Source: RUG14300 sp964391805 (GTDB lineage: Bacteria; Bacillota; Clostridia; Christensenellales; CAG-1252). Taken from it: a stretch of 36,939 nucleotides of DNA. This document shows, piece after piece, positions 8,776 to 17,654 of this stretch; the first letter of the stretch is position 1, and the number at the start of each line of letters is the position of its first letter. The DNA lies in the NCBI GenBank assembly GCA_964391805.1, contig CAYMNK010000014.1, forward strand, positions 1 through 36,939, written 5' to 3'. The notes beneath the pieces are model-generated. The model was not told where the DNA came from, ran no database searches, and was given only the letters and a program-made list of their open reading frames with translations. The translations under genes and the position numbers were made by a program.

Positions 8776-9810
8776 ATGGAACACAGTGAGGAGTTTTTAA
8801 AAATAATATCATTTGAGAGTTTATATAATGCCCATAGGCGAGCAAGACTCGGTAAACGCGGTAAGAGAGAGGTTATAGAGTTCGAAATGAATTTGTCCCA
8901 AAATCTATGGGCTTTGCATTATGATTTACTATATGGTAAATATCATATCGGTGAATATCGTCGTTTTAAAATTTACGATCCCAAGGAGAGAGAAATTCAA
9001 GCTATTTCATATCGTGATAGAATAATTCAGCATAGCATTTGCGATAATTATCTTATACCTATCTTAGAGAGAAAATTGTTTTACTATAATGTAGCTTGTC
9101 GTAAAAATAAGGGTACCGATTGTGCCGTGTCAACCTTGAGACGCTATATAGTTAATCATTATAAGAAATTTGGCAAAAGTGGGTATTTTGTAAAAATTGA
9201 TATTAAGAAGTATTTTGACAATATTAGTCATACAGTCTTAAAAAAGAAATTATCTAATTTATCTATGCCCGATGATATCTATGATTTGTTGTCATTAATA
9301 ATAGATAGTTATGAACATACTGTCGGAAGAGGTATTCCTATGGGCAACCAAACAAGTCAATGCTTCGCTTTGTTATACTTAGATTGCGTTGACCGACTTA
9401 TTAAGGAAAAACTCCAAGTGAAGTTTTATCTTAGATATATGGATGATATGATATTGTTAGTAGCTGATAAAAAAGAAGCACAAAAAATATTGAGTCGTGT
9501 ACAACAAGAAGTGGAATATCAAGATTTATGTATCAATCGCAAATCCCAAATAATAGCCTTCAAAAATGGAGTTGAGTTTTTAGGTCGTAGATTCATTATT
9601 GGTTCTAACGGTAAGGTAATACAGAGAGTAAAAGCAGAATCTCGCAGACGGATAATTAAGAAGGTACGTCACAATGTGTATTTTGTAAAGAAGGGTAGAT
9701 TACCTCGTAGTTTATTGTTTAACTCATATATGAGTTATTGTGGACTGCTTTCAAAAACTAACAATTATGCCTTTCTTGGTCAAATTAGAACCCAATTACT
9801 TTATGCCTAA
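8776..9810 (+). CDS. DGR-type reverse transcriptase
   Basis: This protein has 344 residues from ATG 8776; GTG 8725 would add 17. The ATG start matches the N-terminal spacing of BPP-1 bRT, but no Shine-Dalgarno sequence precedes either start. The N-terminal ARLGKRGK block is typical of DGR and related RTs. Fingers/palm motifs follow: KIDIKKYFDNI with the first catalytic Asp (about 140), IPMGNQTSQ (about 187-195), and RYMDDM with the catalytic YMDD (about 221). The (I/V/L)GxxxSQ form of motif 4, where most RTs have QGxxxSP, marks DGR RTs. With Avd it should copy the TR RNA while misincorporating at adenines. There is no maturase, endonuclease or integrase domain. Confidence 0.95.
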   Translation: MEHSEEFLKIISFESLYNAHRRARLGKRGKREVIEFEMNLSQNLWALHYDLLYGKYHIGEYRRFKIYDPKEREIQAISYRDRIIQHSICDNYLIPILERKLFYYNVACRKNKGTDCAVSTLRRYIVNHYKKFGKSGYFVKIDIKKYFDNISHTVLKKKLSNLSMPDDIYDLLSLIIDSYEHTVGRGIPMGNQTSQCFALLYLDCVDRLIKEKLQVKFYLRYMDDMILLVADKKEAQKILSRVQQEVEYQDLCINRKSQIIAFKNGVEFLGRRFIIGSNGKVIQRVKAESRRRIIKKVRHNVYFVKKGRLPRSLLFNSYMSYCGLLSKTNNYAFLGQIRTQLLYA

Positions 9811-10215
9811 AGCCACAACCTTGCGTAGAAGCATATCTCTTATATAAGAATAATAACATATTATAAAAGAGGGGCAATTTTAATAATCGCCCGCTTATTA
9901 TGTCGTCCTGCGCGGAATGAATTTGGTATAATAAATTCAAAAAGAATTCAAATGACAAAATGACAGTCAAAAAAGAAGGAGAAATATATGCCAAAATGAA
10001 CACGTAAGAATCGTATTATATATGTCATACTGAGCGAAAGGGCATCGCCCTGAAGTCGAACTGCGTAGCAGCGATGCCATCGGCATCGGTAGCTGATTCC
10101 ATATGAAAAAAGATTATATCGTAGTCCATATTTGTTTTTAATAAAATAGTAATGATGTGTTAAACATGTGTAGCGACTAAAACATTTTATTTTCCGATTA
10201 AATGTTGCTGATTAC
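9811..10215. repeat. Gene-free spacer with dispersed repeat copy
   Basis: No gene is seen here. A dispersed GTCATACTGAGCG-type repeat occupies about 10024-10100 and ends in a GCATCGGTAGCT segment. A 31-base segment (9937-9967) recurs at 34287-34317 with two differences, and the similarity extends weakly to both sides. A Shine-Dalgarno-like GAAGGAG before an ATG near 9988 leads to only three codons and is not a gene. Confidence 0.8.
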
Positions 10216-10244
10216 TTGAAATAACGCTATAGTTGGGGTATAAT
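10216..10244 (+). promoter_or_regulatory. Sigma-A-type promoter of the RNA ligase gene
   Basis: TTGAAA at 10216-10221, a 17-base spacer, and TATAAT at 10239-10244 lie 28 bases before the start codon. The RNA ligase therefore has its own promoter and need not be part of the DGR transcript. Confidence 0.8.
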
Positions 10245-10271
10245 GATAATACTAATCAAGGAGAACTAATT

Positions 10272-11045
10272 ATGGATTATAATATGCGAAAATATCCGAG
10301 AACTCCGCATCTCGAGGGATCCCGACTCCAGGTAGGAGATGAGGATCTTAGTCAAATACCTTTTTCGGAAATTGCCGATAAACATATAGTTATCGAAGAA
10401 AAAATTGACGGAGCAAATTGTGCAATATCTTTTGACGGTGACGGTAATTTGTTATTGCAATCACGTGGTCATTATCTTGTCGGTGGATTTAGGGAAAGAC
10501 ACTATAATCTATTGAAACAATGGGCAAATATTAATGCAGATATATTGTTCGATGCATTGAGCGACCGGTATATAATGTTCGGTGAATGGATGTATGCTAA
10601 GCATGCGGTATTTTACGATGCACTTCCCGATTATTTTATGGAATTCGATATTTACGATAGAGAGTTGGGTATTTATTTGGATACAGCATCTCGCAAGATT
10701 ATTACCGACAAAATCGGAATAATATCATCGGTTCCTGTTTTAGGTGAGGGACAGTATAAGCGTAAAGACGATGTTTTGAAACTTTTGAAACAATCCAATT
10801 ACATAACCGAAGCACATTTGGATGTATTAAGAGCGGTTTGCGAAAAGCAAGGACTCGATTATGAAAAACAACTCGAACGCACCGATCCGTCGACCACAAT
10901 GGAAGGCTTGTATATTAAGGTAGAAGAAAACGGTCAAGTCGTATTTAGAGTCAAGTATGTAAGGCGAGGTTTCGTACAAATTCAAACAGGTTCGGATAGC
11001 AATTGGCATAATCAACCGATTGTCCCCAATCAATTGAAACAATAA
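10272..11045 (+). CDS. RNA ligase family protein (Rnl2-like nucleotidyltransferase)
   Basis: The 257-residue protein starts at ATG 10272 behind AAGGAGA. It has the covalent nucleotidyltransferase motifs of ATP-dependent RNA ligases in order: motif I KIDGAN with the AMP-accepting Lys44, motif III FGEWMYAKH (about 110), motif IV MEGLYIK (about 215), and motif V RVKYVRRGF (about 230). Such enzymes seal 5'-phosphate and 3'-hydroxyl RNA ends, often for repair. No extra C-terminal domain is visible, so substrate choice cannot be told. It follows the DGR but has its own promoter, and a functional link to the RT is only a guess. Upstream in-frame TTG 10233 lies before the -10 box and is rejected. Confidence 0.85.
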   Translation: MDYNMRKYPRTPHLEGSRLQVGDEDLSQIPFSEIADKHIVIEEKIDGANCAISFDGDGNLLLQSRGHYLVGGFRERHYNLLKQWANINADILFDALSDRYIMFGEWMYAKHAVFYDALPDYFMEFDIYDRELGIYLDTASRKIITDKIGIISSVPVLGEGQYKRKDDVLKLLKQSNYITEAHLDVLRAVCEKQGLDYEKQLERTDPSTTMEGLYIKVEENGQVVFRVKYVRRGFVQIQTGSDSNWHNQPIVPNQLKQ

Positions 11046-11052
11046 CCCAAAA

Positions 11053-11077
11053 AGGACCGCAAAAGGTTCCATTTTTT
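11053..11077 (+). terminator. Possible intrinsic terminator after the RNA ligase gene
   Basis: An imperfect GGACC/GGTTCC stem is followed by six T's at 11072-11077, eight bases after the stop codon. The stem is short and bulged, so strength is uncertain. Confidence 0.45.
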
Positions 11078-11118
11078 ACGCAAGGCCCCATCTTGTCATA
11101 ATTAGTGATTTCGTTCGC

Positions 11119-11278
11119 CGTCATACTGAGCGTAGTCGAAATTCGCACAAAGTGCGAATCAAATTGTGCAACAATTTGGTATCTTGCGGACGATACCTAT
11201 CAAATGTCATACTGAGCGAAGTGCGAAGCGCGAAGTCGAACTGCGAAACAGCGACGCATTGTGTCGGTATCTTAATCC
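11119..11278 (+). repeat. Two tandem copies of the dispersed GTCATACTGAGCG repeat
   Basis: Copies begin at about 11121 and 11206. The first runs into TTTGGTATCTTGCGGACG, the other conserved module of the family. The second ends with GTCGGTATCTTAATCC. A short open frame crossing this region is repeat sequence only. Confidence 0.8.
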
Positions 11279-11280
11279 TT

Positions 11281-11341
11281 GTGATTTCCAAAGGTAAATT
11301 CCACTACAAATTTCACTGTAGAATTTACTTTGGGAATTCAC
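11281..11341. repeat. AT-rich inverted repeat, copy 1
   Basis: Arms of 21 bases (11281-11301 and 11321-11341) match at 18 of 21 positions. The right arm is almost identical to the arms of the element at 35152-35200, so the two belong to one family of short palindromic elements. Confidence 0.75.
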
Positions 11342-11377
11342 TTATTTGAAAAATATTTTATTGTATCGTGATTTTAG

Positions 11378-11406
11378 TTGAAATAATTATTAAAAAATGC
11401 TATTAT
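11378..11406 (+). promoter_or_regulatory. Promoter of the PRPP synthetase gene
   Basis: TTGAAA at 11378-11383, a 17-base spacer, and TATTAT at 11401-11406 sit 43 bases before the start codon. Confidence 0.7.
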
Positions 11407-11449
11407 AAAAACATAGTCGTTTTAAAACGACAACTTCAAGGAGCCAATT

Positions 11450-12613
11450 ATGACAACATTTATAGATAATGCGTTCAACTTTGACATTCAACATCCTTCT
11501 TTAGGATTGATTGCGCTTCCCGGCGCTTTGGAGTTTTCTAAAGCTGTCGATAAATACTTAGTTTCTTGGTTTAACGAAGAAGCAGAAAGGCAAGGTAAGC
11601 CTTACAGAAAAAACACCTTTTTAATAAACACTACTTTCCCGCGTTTTTCTTCGGGAGAGGGCAAGGCATTGATAACCGAATCCGTTCGTGGTTTAGACAT
11701 ATATGTTCTTTGCGACATATGTAATTACAGTATTAAATTTAATATGTTTGGAATGCAAGTTCCGATGACGCCCGACGATTACTACGCCGACCTTAAGAGG
11801 GTTATAGGCGCGGTAGGCGGTAAAGCTGCCAATATTTCGATAGTGATGCCATTATTATACGGCGGACGCCAGCATAGAAGGACAGCTCGTGAATCTCTTG
11901 ACTGTGCGATGATGCTCCAAGACTTGGCAGATATGGGTGTCAAAGAGTTCATCACCTTCGATGCGCACGATCCGAGGGTTCAAAATGCTATTCCTTTAAT
12001 AGGCTTCGACAACTTTATGCCACCTTATCAGATGATGAAGGCATTGTTAAATCGTTGTGACGATATTTCGTTGGATAGTGACAATTTTATGGTTGTAAGT
12101 CCCGACGAAGGTGCTATGGATAGGAATATTTATTACGCATCCGTTTTGGGCGTCAACCTCGGAATGTTCTACAAAAGAAGAGATTATTCCACCGTTGTCG
12201 GCGGAAGAAACCCCATAGTTGCACACGAATATATCGGAGTATCGGTAAAGGGCTTAGATGTCTTGGTTGTAGATGATATAATCGCGACGGGCGAATCCAT
12301 GATATCCATTGCTGAAAAATTGAAGGCGATGGGAGCGAAACGAGTATTTATTGCAGCAACTTTTGGTTTATTTACCGCGGGTATCGAGAAATTTAGAAAA
12401 GCATATGAAGAAGGTTTGATTTCTGCCGTGATTTCAACCAATTTGACATATACGATTCCTGAATTGTTTGATGAACCCTGGTATATCTCTGCAGACATGA
12501 GTAAGTTTACCGCTTACATTATTTCGGCATGTAATCAACAAAATTCTGTAAGTAAATTATTGGATCCGCACGATAAAATATGCGAACTTATTGACAAACA
12601 CAAAAAAAAATAG
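11450..12613 (+). CDS. prs: Ribose-phosphate pyrophosphokinase (divergent, long form)
   Basis: This 387-residue protein starts at ATG 11450 behind AAGGAG. It should make PRPP from ribose-5-phosphate and ATP for nucleotide, His and Trp synthesis. It keeps the two-domain phosphoribosyltransferase-like layout: a GGRQHRR segment (about 140), FDAHDPRVQNAIP in place of the usual MDLHA..QGFFDIP (about 165), SPDEGAMDRN (about 221), KRRD, and the PRPP loop VVDDIIATGES (about 272-282). It is about 70 residues longer than the ~315-residue bacterial enzyme, mainly by insertions in the first half. Long Prs versions of this kind occur in Clostridia. An MBL-fold gene follows after 49 bases. Confidence 0.88.
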   Translation: MTTFIDNAFNFDIQHPSLGLIALPGALEFSKAVDKYLVSWFNEEAERQGKPYRKNTFLINTTFPRFSSGEGKALITESVRGLDIYVLCDICNYSIKFNMFGMQVPMTPDDYYADLKRVIGAVGGKAANISIVMPLLYGGRQHRRTARESLDCAMMLQDLADMGVKEFITFDAHDPRVQNAIPLIGFDNFMPPYQMMKALLNRCDDISLDSDNFMVVSPDEGAMDRNIYYASVLGVNLGMFYKRRDYSTVVGGRNPIVAHEYIGVSVKGLDVLVVDDIIATGESMISIAEKLKAMGAKRVFIAATFGLFTAGIEKFRKAYEEGLISAVISTNLTYTIPELFDEPWYISADMSKFTAYIISACNQQNSVSKLLDPHDKICELIDKHKKK

Positions 12614-12662
12614 TATTATAGAAATAGTATGACTTTTTAAGTCGATATCCGGAGGAGAATAT

Positions 12663-13316
12663 ATGAATATAAAATGGCTCGGCCATTCATGCTTTGCGCT
12701 AACCGAAAGTACCGGGACGGTCATTGTTACCGATCCATACGACGCAAAAGATGTAGGTTACCACATGCCCGACGTTTCGGCAACGGCGGTAACTGTTTCT
12801 CATTCTCATAAGGATCACGATAATATTTCAGCAGTTAAAGGTAATCCCCAAATAATCAATTCAATAGGCTCATATGATATTGAGGGCGTCGAAATATGTT
12901 CGTTTAGGACACATCATGACGATTCTATGGGTTCTGTGAGAGGTAATAATTTAGTATTTACATACACGTTAGACGGTGTTACGGTTTGTCACTTAGGCGA
13001 CATAGGGGAAGAGTGTTCCGCTCGAATTATCGATGCAATCGGTGCAGTCGATGTCTTATTGATTCCTGTTGGTGGTAAATATACCATAAATGCCGAAATA
13101 GCCAAAGATTATGTCGATAAACTTATGCCAAGTATAGTTATTCCCATGCATTATGCTACAGATGACTGTAAACTTCATATAGATCCCGTATCCGAGTTTA
13201 CCGATCTTTTTGATGAAAACAACGTTACTTTTGCCGAATCGAATAATATCGATGTTGACAGAACAAGATTTGACGGTGATTTTGAGACAGAAGTTATCGT
13301 ATTAGAAAAACAATAA
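12663..13316 (+). CDS. Metallo-beta-lactamase-fold hydrolase (UPF0173-like)
   Basis: The protein has 217 residues, with ATG 12663 behind GGAGGAG. MBL landmarks are GHS at 7-9, HSHKDHDN (metal ligands H47, H49, D51, H52), HHDD (about 91), HLGD (about 118) and PMHY (about 160). This is the compact single-domain arrangement of UPF0173/YtkL proteins, whose substrate is generally unknown. No RNA-processing beta-CASP domain is present. It probably shares the prs transcript. Confidence 0.85.
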   Translation: MNIKWLGHSCFALTESTGTVIVTDPYDAKDVGYHMPDVSATAVTVSHSHKDHDNISAVKGNPQIINSIGSYDIEGVEICSFRTHHDDSMGSVRGNNLVFTYTLDGVTVCHLGDIGEECSARIIDAIGAVDVLLIPVGGKYTINAEIAKDYVDKLMPSIVIPMHYATDDCKLHIDPVSEFTDLFDENNVTFAESNNIDVDRTRFDGDFETEVIVLEKQ

Positions 13317-13549
13317 TTTACACTTTTCGACTTTATCCGATAATAGTTATCGTTTGTTTTATGTTATAATAGGACTACGGTCCAAGAGGCATATTTCTTA
13401 GATTGAGTGTCGACTTTGTTTTGCTTAGATCGCTCTCTTTTATTAGCATAATCGAGTAGTTATTGTAACTTTGATTTTGCTTTGACTTTTTGTATTCCCA
13501 CAAAAACTTTAATAATAAAAAAATCCTAATGTAGGAGGTTAACAATACA
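13317..13549 (+). promoter_or_regulatory. rho promoter and long 5' leader
   Basis: A TATAAT box at 13365-13370 lies about 180 bases before the rho start; no good -35 is seen. A CGATAA/TTATCG hairpin with a T-rich tail (13338-13362) may end the upstream transcript. The long untranslated leader is compatible with Rho autoregulation by early termination, as known in other bacteria, but nothing in the sequence proves it. Confidence 0.45.
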
Positions 13550-15112
13550 TTGAACAAATTTGATATTACCCCTGAAAAACTACGAAAATCCTCAACGTTA
13601 CAGTTAAGGGCAATTTGTAGAGAAATTGGTTTGAGACCTAAGTCAACCGAAGGAAAAACCGATTTAATTAATAATATCTTACACCTTTGTGAGCAAAAAC
13701 CGGAATTGTTATCAAAAACTTCCGACGAAAGTGAAATTGTAGATAATGACAAACAAAAAAAATCACAAGAGGGAAAGTACTCGGGAGCTACAAATGTTCC
13801 TAATACTGAAGTAAACGCTGAAAATCAAAACGGCGGACAGGTAGCCCCTGTTGTAAAACCTAAAAGAATGGTTAAGGCGGAGCCTGCTTATGAGCCGAAT
13901 GAGGAAGAGGATGCAAAAGCGGATCAAAAGGACTCAAAAGAACCAGTCCAACGCCCCGAAGAAATGCCTCGTATCAATATTAGAAGCGGTATTTTGGAGA
14001 TTAATCCCGAGGGATTTGGATTTTTAAGAGCGCAAAATTATAGAAATTCTACCCAAGACACCTATGTTTCTTCCGCTAAAATCAAGTACCATCAATTGCG
14101 TCAAGGTGACTTTATCGAATGTTACAGTAAACAAGTAAATGCATCGAAACCACCGGCAATGGTCGAGATTATATCAGTCAACGGTCGTCCCGCAGAAACG
14201 GCTTTAGGTCGTCCTTTGTTTGAAAATTGTGTACCGATTTATCCCGATGAAAAATTAAAACTCGAGGTTGAAGGTAAACGCAATGATTTAGCAATGCGTG
14301 CTATAGATATTATTGCTCCTATAGGAAAAGGTCAGCGTGCTATGGTCGTTTCTCCGCCTAAAGCAGGTAAAACGACACTCCTTAAGATGATAGCAAATGC
14401 TATAGCGGCCAATAATCCTGAAGTTAAAATAATGGTATTGCTTATCGACGAGCGTCCCGAAGAAGTTACCGATATGCAAAGAAACATCAACGGCGAAGTA
14501 ATTTATTCGACATTTGACGAGGAGTGCGATAACCATATTAAGGTTGCCGAATTGGTATTGTCGAGAGCCAAGAGAATAGTTGAATCGGGTCAAGATGTTG
14601 TAATATTGCTTGACTCCTTGACTCGTTTAGCAAGAGCGAATAACGTAGTTGCACCTTCTTCCGGCAAAACCTTATCCGGTGGTGTAGACCCTGTATCTCT
14701 ATATTTCCCCAAAAAGTTTTTCGGTGCTGCAAGAAATATCGAAAACGGCGCATCATTGACGATTATAGCTACCGCATTGGTTGATACCGGTAGCCGTATG
14801 GACGATATCGTTTATGAAGAATTCAAGGGAACGGGTAATATGGAAATCCATCTCGATAGAAAACTCAGTGAAAAACGTATATTCCCTGCCATCGATTTGT
14901 TGAAATCGGGAACCAGAAAAGAAGAACTGTTGCTTTCACAAAAGGAGTTGGAAGGCGAATATATTATTAGAAGATTGTTATCCAACGGCGATTCACAAGA
15001 AGCAACCGAGAGTATCATTTCCATGATGACGAGGACTCAAACTAATGAAGATTTGATCAAATGCTTGAACGAGTATCTTCTTAAAGTTAAGAAGGACGGC
15101 TGGAGAATATAA
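13550..15112 (+). CDS. rho: Transcription termination factor Rho
   Basis: The protein has 520 residues, starting at TTG 13550 behind AGGAGG (13533-13538). Rho_N helix-extended-loop-helix occupies about residues 4-48, followed by a low-complexity charged linker (about 60-143) typical of clostridial Rho. The CSD-like primary RNA-binding domain (GILEINPEGFGFLR) begins at about 146. The ATPase core has Walker A PPKAGKTT (about 268), Walker B VVILLDSLTRLARANN (about 349), a GGVDP loop (about 380), and the FKGTGNMEIHLDR segment. It is a hexameric RNA helicase that ends transcription at Rho-dependent sites. Confidence 0.97.
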   Translation: MNKFDITPEKLRKSSTLQLRAICREIGLRPKSTEGKTDLINNILHLCEQKPELLSKTSDESEIVDNDKQKKSQEGKYSGATNVPNTEVNAENQNGGQVAPVVKPKRMVKAEPAYEPNEEEDAKADQKDSKEPVQRPEEMPRINIRSGILEINPEGFGFLRAQNYRNSTQDTYVSSAKIKYHQLRQGDFIECYSKQVNASKPPAMVEIISVNGRPAETALGRPLFENCVPIYPDEKLKLEVEGKRNDLAMRAIDIIAPIGKGQRAMVVSPPKAGKTTLLKMIANAIAANNPEVKIMVLLIDERPEEVTDMQRNINGEVIYSTFDEECDNHIKVAELVLSRAKRIVESGQDVVILLDSLTRLARANNVVAPSSGKTLSGGVDPVSLYFPKKFFGAARNIENGASLTIIATALVDTGSRMDDIVYEEFKGTGNMEIHLDRKLSEKRIFPAIDLLKSGTRKEELLLSQKELEGEYIIRRLLSNGDSQEATESIISMMTRTQTNEDLIKCLNEYLLKVKKDGWRI

Positions 15113-15142
15113 TCACTAAAAAGGCAAGCGTAAGCGACAAAT

Positions 15143-15297
15143 CTTGTCATACTGAGCGATAGTATTGCACCATCAATGTCATACCGAGAGGAACTTTGCG
15201 TAGCACATTACCTTCAATGTCATACTGAGCGAAAGGGCACCGCCCTGAAGTCGAACGGCGTAGCCGCGATGCCCGTGGCATCGGTATCTTAAATCCT
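15143..15297 (+). repeat. Dispersed GTCATACTGAGCG repeats, three partial or full copies
   Basis: Copies start at about 15147, 15176 (with GTCATACCGAG) and 15220. The last is full length, ending in GGCATCGGTATCTTAAATCC. The gap from 15113 to 15813 holds no gene. Confidence 0.8.
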
Positions 15298-15363
15298 TGT
15301 TACAAAAACATGAAAAACAGATACTTTTTGCAGGAATTGTGATAACGAAATATTACATCGTAG

Positions 15364-15382
15364 GGGCGTTTAGTAAACGCCC
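15364..15382. repeat. Short GC-rich palindrome
   Basis: GGGCGTTT and AAACGCCC arms surround an AGT loop, followed by GCC. No T-run follows on the plus strand, so it is not a terminator there. It resembles the small GGGGCG...CGCCCGC intergenic elements of many Firmicutes. Confidence 0.5.
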
Positions 15383-15533
15383 GCCAAAGCAAGTCCTCGC
15401 ACTTGCTTTTTGTTTTGTACTCACAGTTTGTTTATTTTAATCAAACAATCCATAACTTTTGCAAGACAAAAACTTCACTGCAACGCAACTTCACTTTTGC
15501 GAAACAAAAACTTCACTACGCGTCAGCGTTCGT

Positions 15534-15725
15534 GTCATACTGAGCGGAAGACGAAGTCTGTAGTCGAACTGCGTAGCAGCGACGCGAAGCGTCGGTATCT
15601 TAAATCCTTATTAACAAGGATGTCGTTCAATAATCTTAACATTATCGTCCGCAAGATACCAAACGTCTACGCTGTTTGATTCTCGTTACACTTGAATTTC
15701 GACTTCGCTAAAGCTCAGTATGACG
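15534..15725. repeat. Composite palindromic repeat: two inverted copies of the dispersed family
   Basis: A forward copy (about 15534-15607) is followed by a reversed copy (about 15645-15725). The reversed copy begins CGTCCGCAAGATACCAAACG and ends GCTCAGTATGAC. The pair forms a MITE-like or REP-like palindrome. An 89-codon open frame across 15410-15679 is a product of this repeat. Confidence 0.8.
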
Positions 15726-15769
15726 GCGGACGAATACTCTTCGAGTCACTTTATACAATTACAATAAAA

Positions 15770-15797
15770 ACGGACAAGCCGATTTTGACTTGTCCGT
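15770..15797. terminator. Bidirectional intrinsic terminator
   Basis: Perfect nine-base arms ACGGACAAG (15770-15778) and CTTGTCCGT (15789-15797) are flanked by T-runs in both directions. It ends the minus-strand operon at 15814 and any plus-strand transcription through the repeat region. Confidence 0.85.
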
Positions 15798-15813
15798 ATA
15801 TTTTTTTATTTGT

Positions 15814-17643
15814 TTAGAAACGATAACGCCTTCTAAAATCGCTTTCATCTTCGTCGTCCTTATATCTTGTAGAAGGGTCGAAACAATACTTATCCGAACT
15901 GAAACTTTCTACATGAATCGGTGTATATCTCTTTAAACCGTCTGCCAATAATCTATCTGCAAAAGTACCTTGTTCCGCAAGTATATAACTACGAATAAAC
16001 TGCGACATTATTACAGGCATTCCGTATCTAAGGGTGATTATTTGTCCCGGTCTGATGTTGTTTAACGAACTTACCGGTATCAAAGGCACTTCGCTGACAG
16101 AATTATCGGTAGTGGATAACCTTGACGAAAGTGATGAAACGGTATGTTTACCGCAAGCCTGTGAGAAGGTGTATCTTGTTTCGATATTGGTGGAGCCCAA
16201 GAAAACTTGAGAGCAGTTATCAAGAATGATGGTGGATATTTGCTGTCCGTAATTATTGATAAGCTGATTATAGGACTGCAATACAATATGGAACCATATA
16301 TTTCTCGATCTTGCAGTTGAAACTTTGTTTTCGAAATCTTTGATTGTAGGTATATTACCGAATTCGTCAAGCAAGAAGTGTAACGGTCTGTGGTACGCTC
16401 CGTTTTCCACTCTTTCGAGAACCTGTCTATATACCCAGTCAACGAATAAACTTGCAATGGTAAAATCGCTCTTCTCGTAGTCACGAGTGATGAGAAAAAT
16501 AGCGAAAGGCTTATCGGGATCTTTGAACATATCAATAGTATGTCCGCAAGTCAAAGCAAAAATGTGTCCTTGGAACCAATCTTTGACGGCGCTATCGAAT
16601 ACACCGCAGTAGCTACGCATGGTGTTGGGTGCATTATCGAGTGCGGTTGCCATAAATCTCTTGGCTTTTTCGCTCTTATTCTTAATAAATGAAAGATTTC
16701 TTAATGAGGAGTCGTTCGCCAGAACGGGAATTTTAATGGCATTATAATACTCATACATGGTTTTGAAGTTCATATGGTCGCGGGTAAAACCCGAATCGGG
16801 ATCTACTGCTTCCTCGAGCATGCATTGAATAATGCCCTTCAAAAGGTCTTGAGCACCGTATTCCCATGATTTATCGTGGTTGCTCTGTACAACGATCATC
16901 ATATGAACATACTGATTTACAAGACTGTCGATAGTTGCTTCGTAGCTGTCTTTTTCGTATGCTATATATTCGTCGAAGGCTTGTTCGCTTGGGAACACCA
17001 TGCCTTTGTAGGTGAAGAATATACTTGCGTTGCGGAATTGTTCTTCGGTGCCGACTCTTTCCAATCCGTCGTCTCTGAGTTTTCCCGAGTAACATTGATA
17101 ATCTCTACCACATTCTAACAACTCCATTTGTTTATCGTACATTTCCAATAGAGGGTCCCATTTATCGGTTCTCGTTAGATTTTTGAAGTTAAGCACGAAG
17201 GTATTATAGCCTTGATTTCTTAAGTGGTGTGCGTTGTGTTCGAAAAGTTCGCCTTTGGGGTCTGTTACAAAAAGGCTTGGTTTATTCTTTTGAGAGGAAA
17301 TTGCTCTTAGTTGGGGTTCGACGCAACCGGTAGTTTTACCACAACCGGTAGAACCTATATAAACCTCGTGCGCATTGGGTAAGTAGTAATAGCGCAATTC
17401 GCATTGTTTCTTTTCATCGTCGGAAAGAGTGTCGTATTGATCGACCGTTATACGTCTACCGTCGGGAAGCACGAAATCGCTTGCGAAAGGATATCCCTCG
17501 ATTTCGGTTTCGGGCAAATCCTTATACATAACGGTGGTAACATTCGGGTTAGATGCCAATTCCGAATAATCCGTTATAGTTGCATTTTCGAGGTTTTGTT
17601 CTATGTATTCTCTTCTAATTTTTTCTAAAAATGACTGTTGCAT
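15814..17643 (-). CDS. Soluble VirD4/TraG-like ATPase (type IV coupling protein family)
   Basis: The protein has 609 residues, starting at ATG 17643 behind AAGGAGG. A conserved NTPase core carries Walker A GSTGCGKTT (97-105), VTDPKGELF (about 131), and Walker B FLLDEFGNIP (about 417-427). The TraG-type TARSRNIWFHIVLQS segment and a C-terminal TraM-recognition-like part follow. Coupling proteins bring DNA or protein substrates to type IV secretion channels. Here the N-terminal 96 residues have no transmembrane helices, which most VirD4 proteins have, and no relaxase, VirB4 or other transfer gene is present. Its partner is the gene 11 bases upstream. The function may be non-conjugative. Confidence 0.82.
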   Translation of the reverse strand: MQQSFLEKIRREYIEQNLENATITDYSELASNPNVTTVMYKDLPETEIEGYPFASDFVLPDGRRITVDQYDTLSDDEKKQCELRYYYLPNAHEVYIGSTGCGKTTGCVEPQLRAISSQKNKPSLFVTDPKGELFEHNAHHLRNQGYNTFVLNFKNLTRTDKWDPLLEMYDKQMELLECGRDYQCYSGKLRDDGLERVGTEEQFRNASIFFTYKGMVFPSEQAFDEYIAYEKDSYEATIDSLVNQYVHMMIVVQSNHDKSWEYGAQDLLKGIIQCMLEEAVDPDSGFTRDHMNFKTMYEYYNAIKIPVLANDSSLRNLSFIKNKSEKAKRFMATALDNAPNTMRSYCGVFDSAVKDWFQGHIFALTCGHTIDMFKDPDKPFAIFLITRDYEKSDFTIASLFVDWVYRQVLERVENGAYHRPLHFLLDEFGNIPTIKDFENKVSTARSRNIWFHIVLQSYNQLINNYGQQISTIILDNCSQVFLGSTNIETRYTFSQACGKHTVSSLSSRLSTTDNSVSEVPLIPVSSLNNIRPGQIITLRYGMPVIMSQFIRSYILAEQGTFADRLLADGLKRYTPIHVESFSSDKYCFDPSTRYKDDEDESDFRRRYRF

Positions 17644-17654
17644 ATACTACCTCC

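Noticed and set aside
8053..9810. Group II intron or retron as explanation of the RT
   Set aside because: There is no maturase or endonuclease domain, no intron domain V/VI structure, and no msr/msd; TR/VR plus avd and the GxxxSQ motif point to a DGR.
9988..9999. Start codon behind GAAGGAG in the post-RT spacer
   Set aside because: It is stopped after three codons.
11152..11349. 65-codon open frame before prs
   Set aside because: It crosses two repeat families and has no ribosome-binding site.
15410..15679. 89-codon open frame
   Set aside because: It lies in palindromic intergenic repeats and has no ribosome-binding site; the same peptide pieces recur at the other repeat copies.
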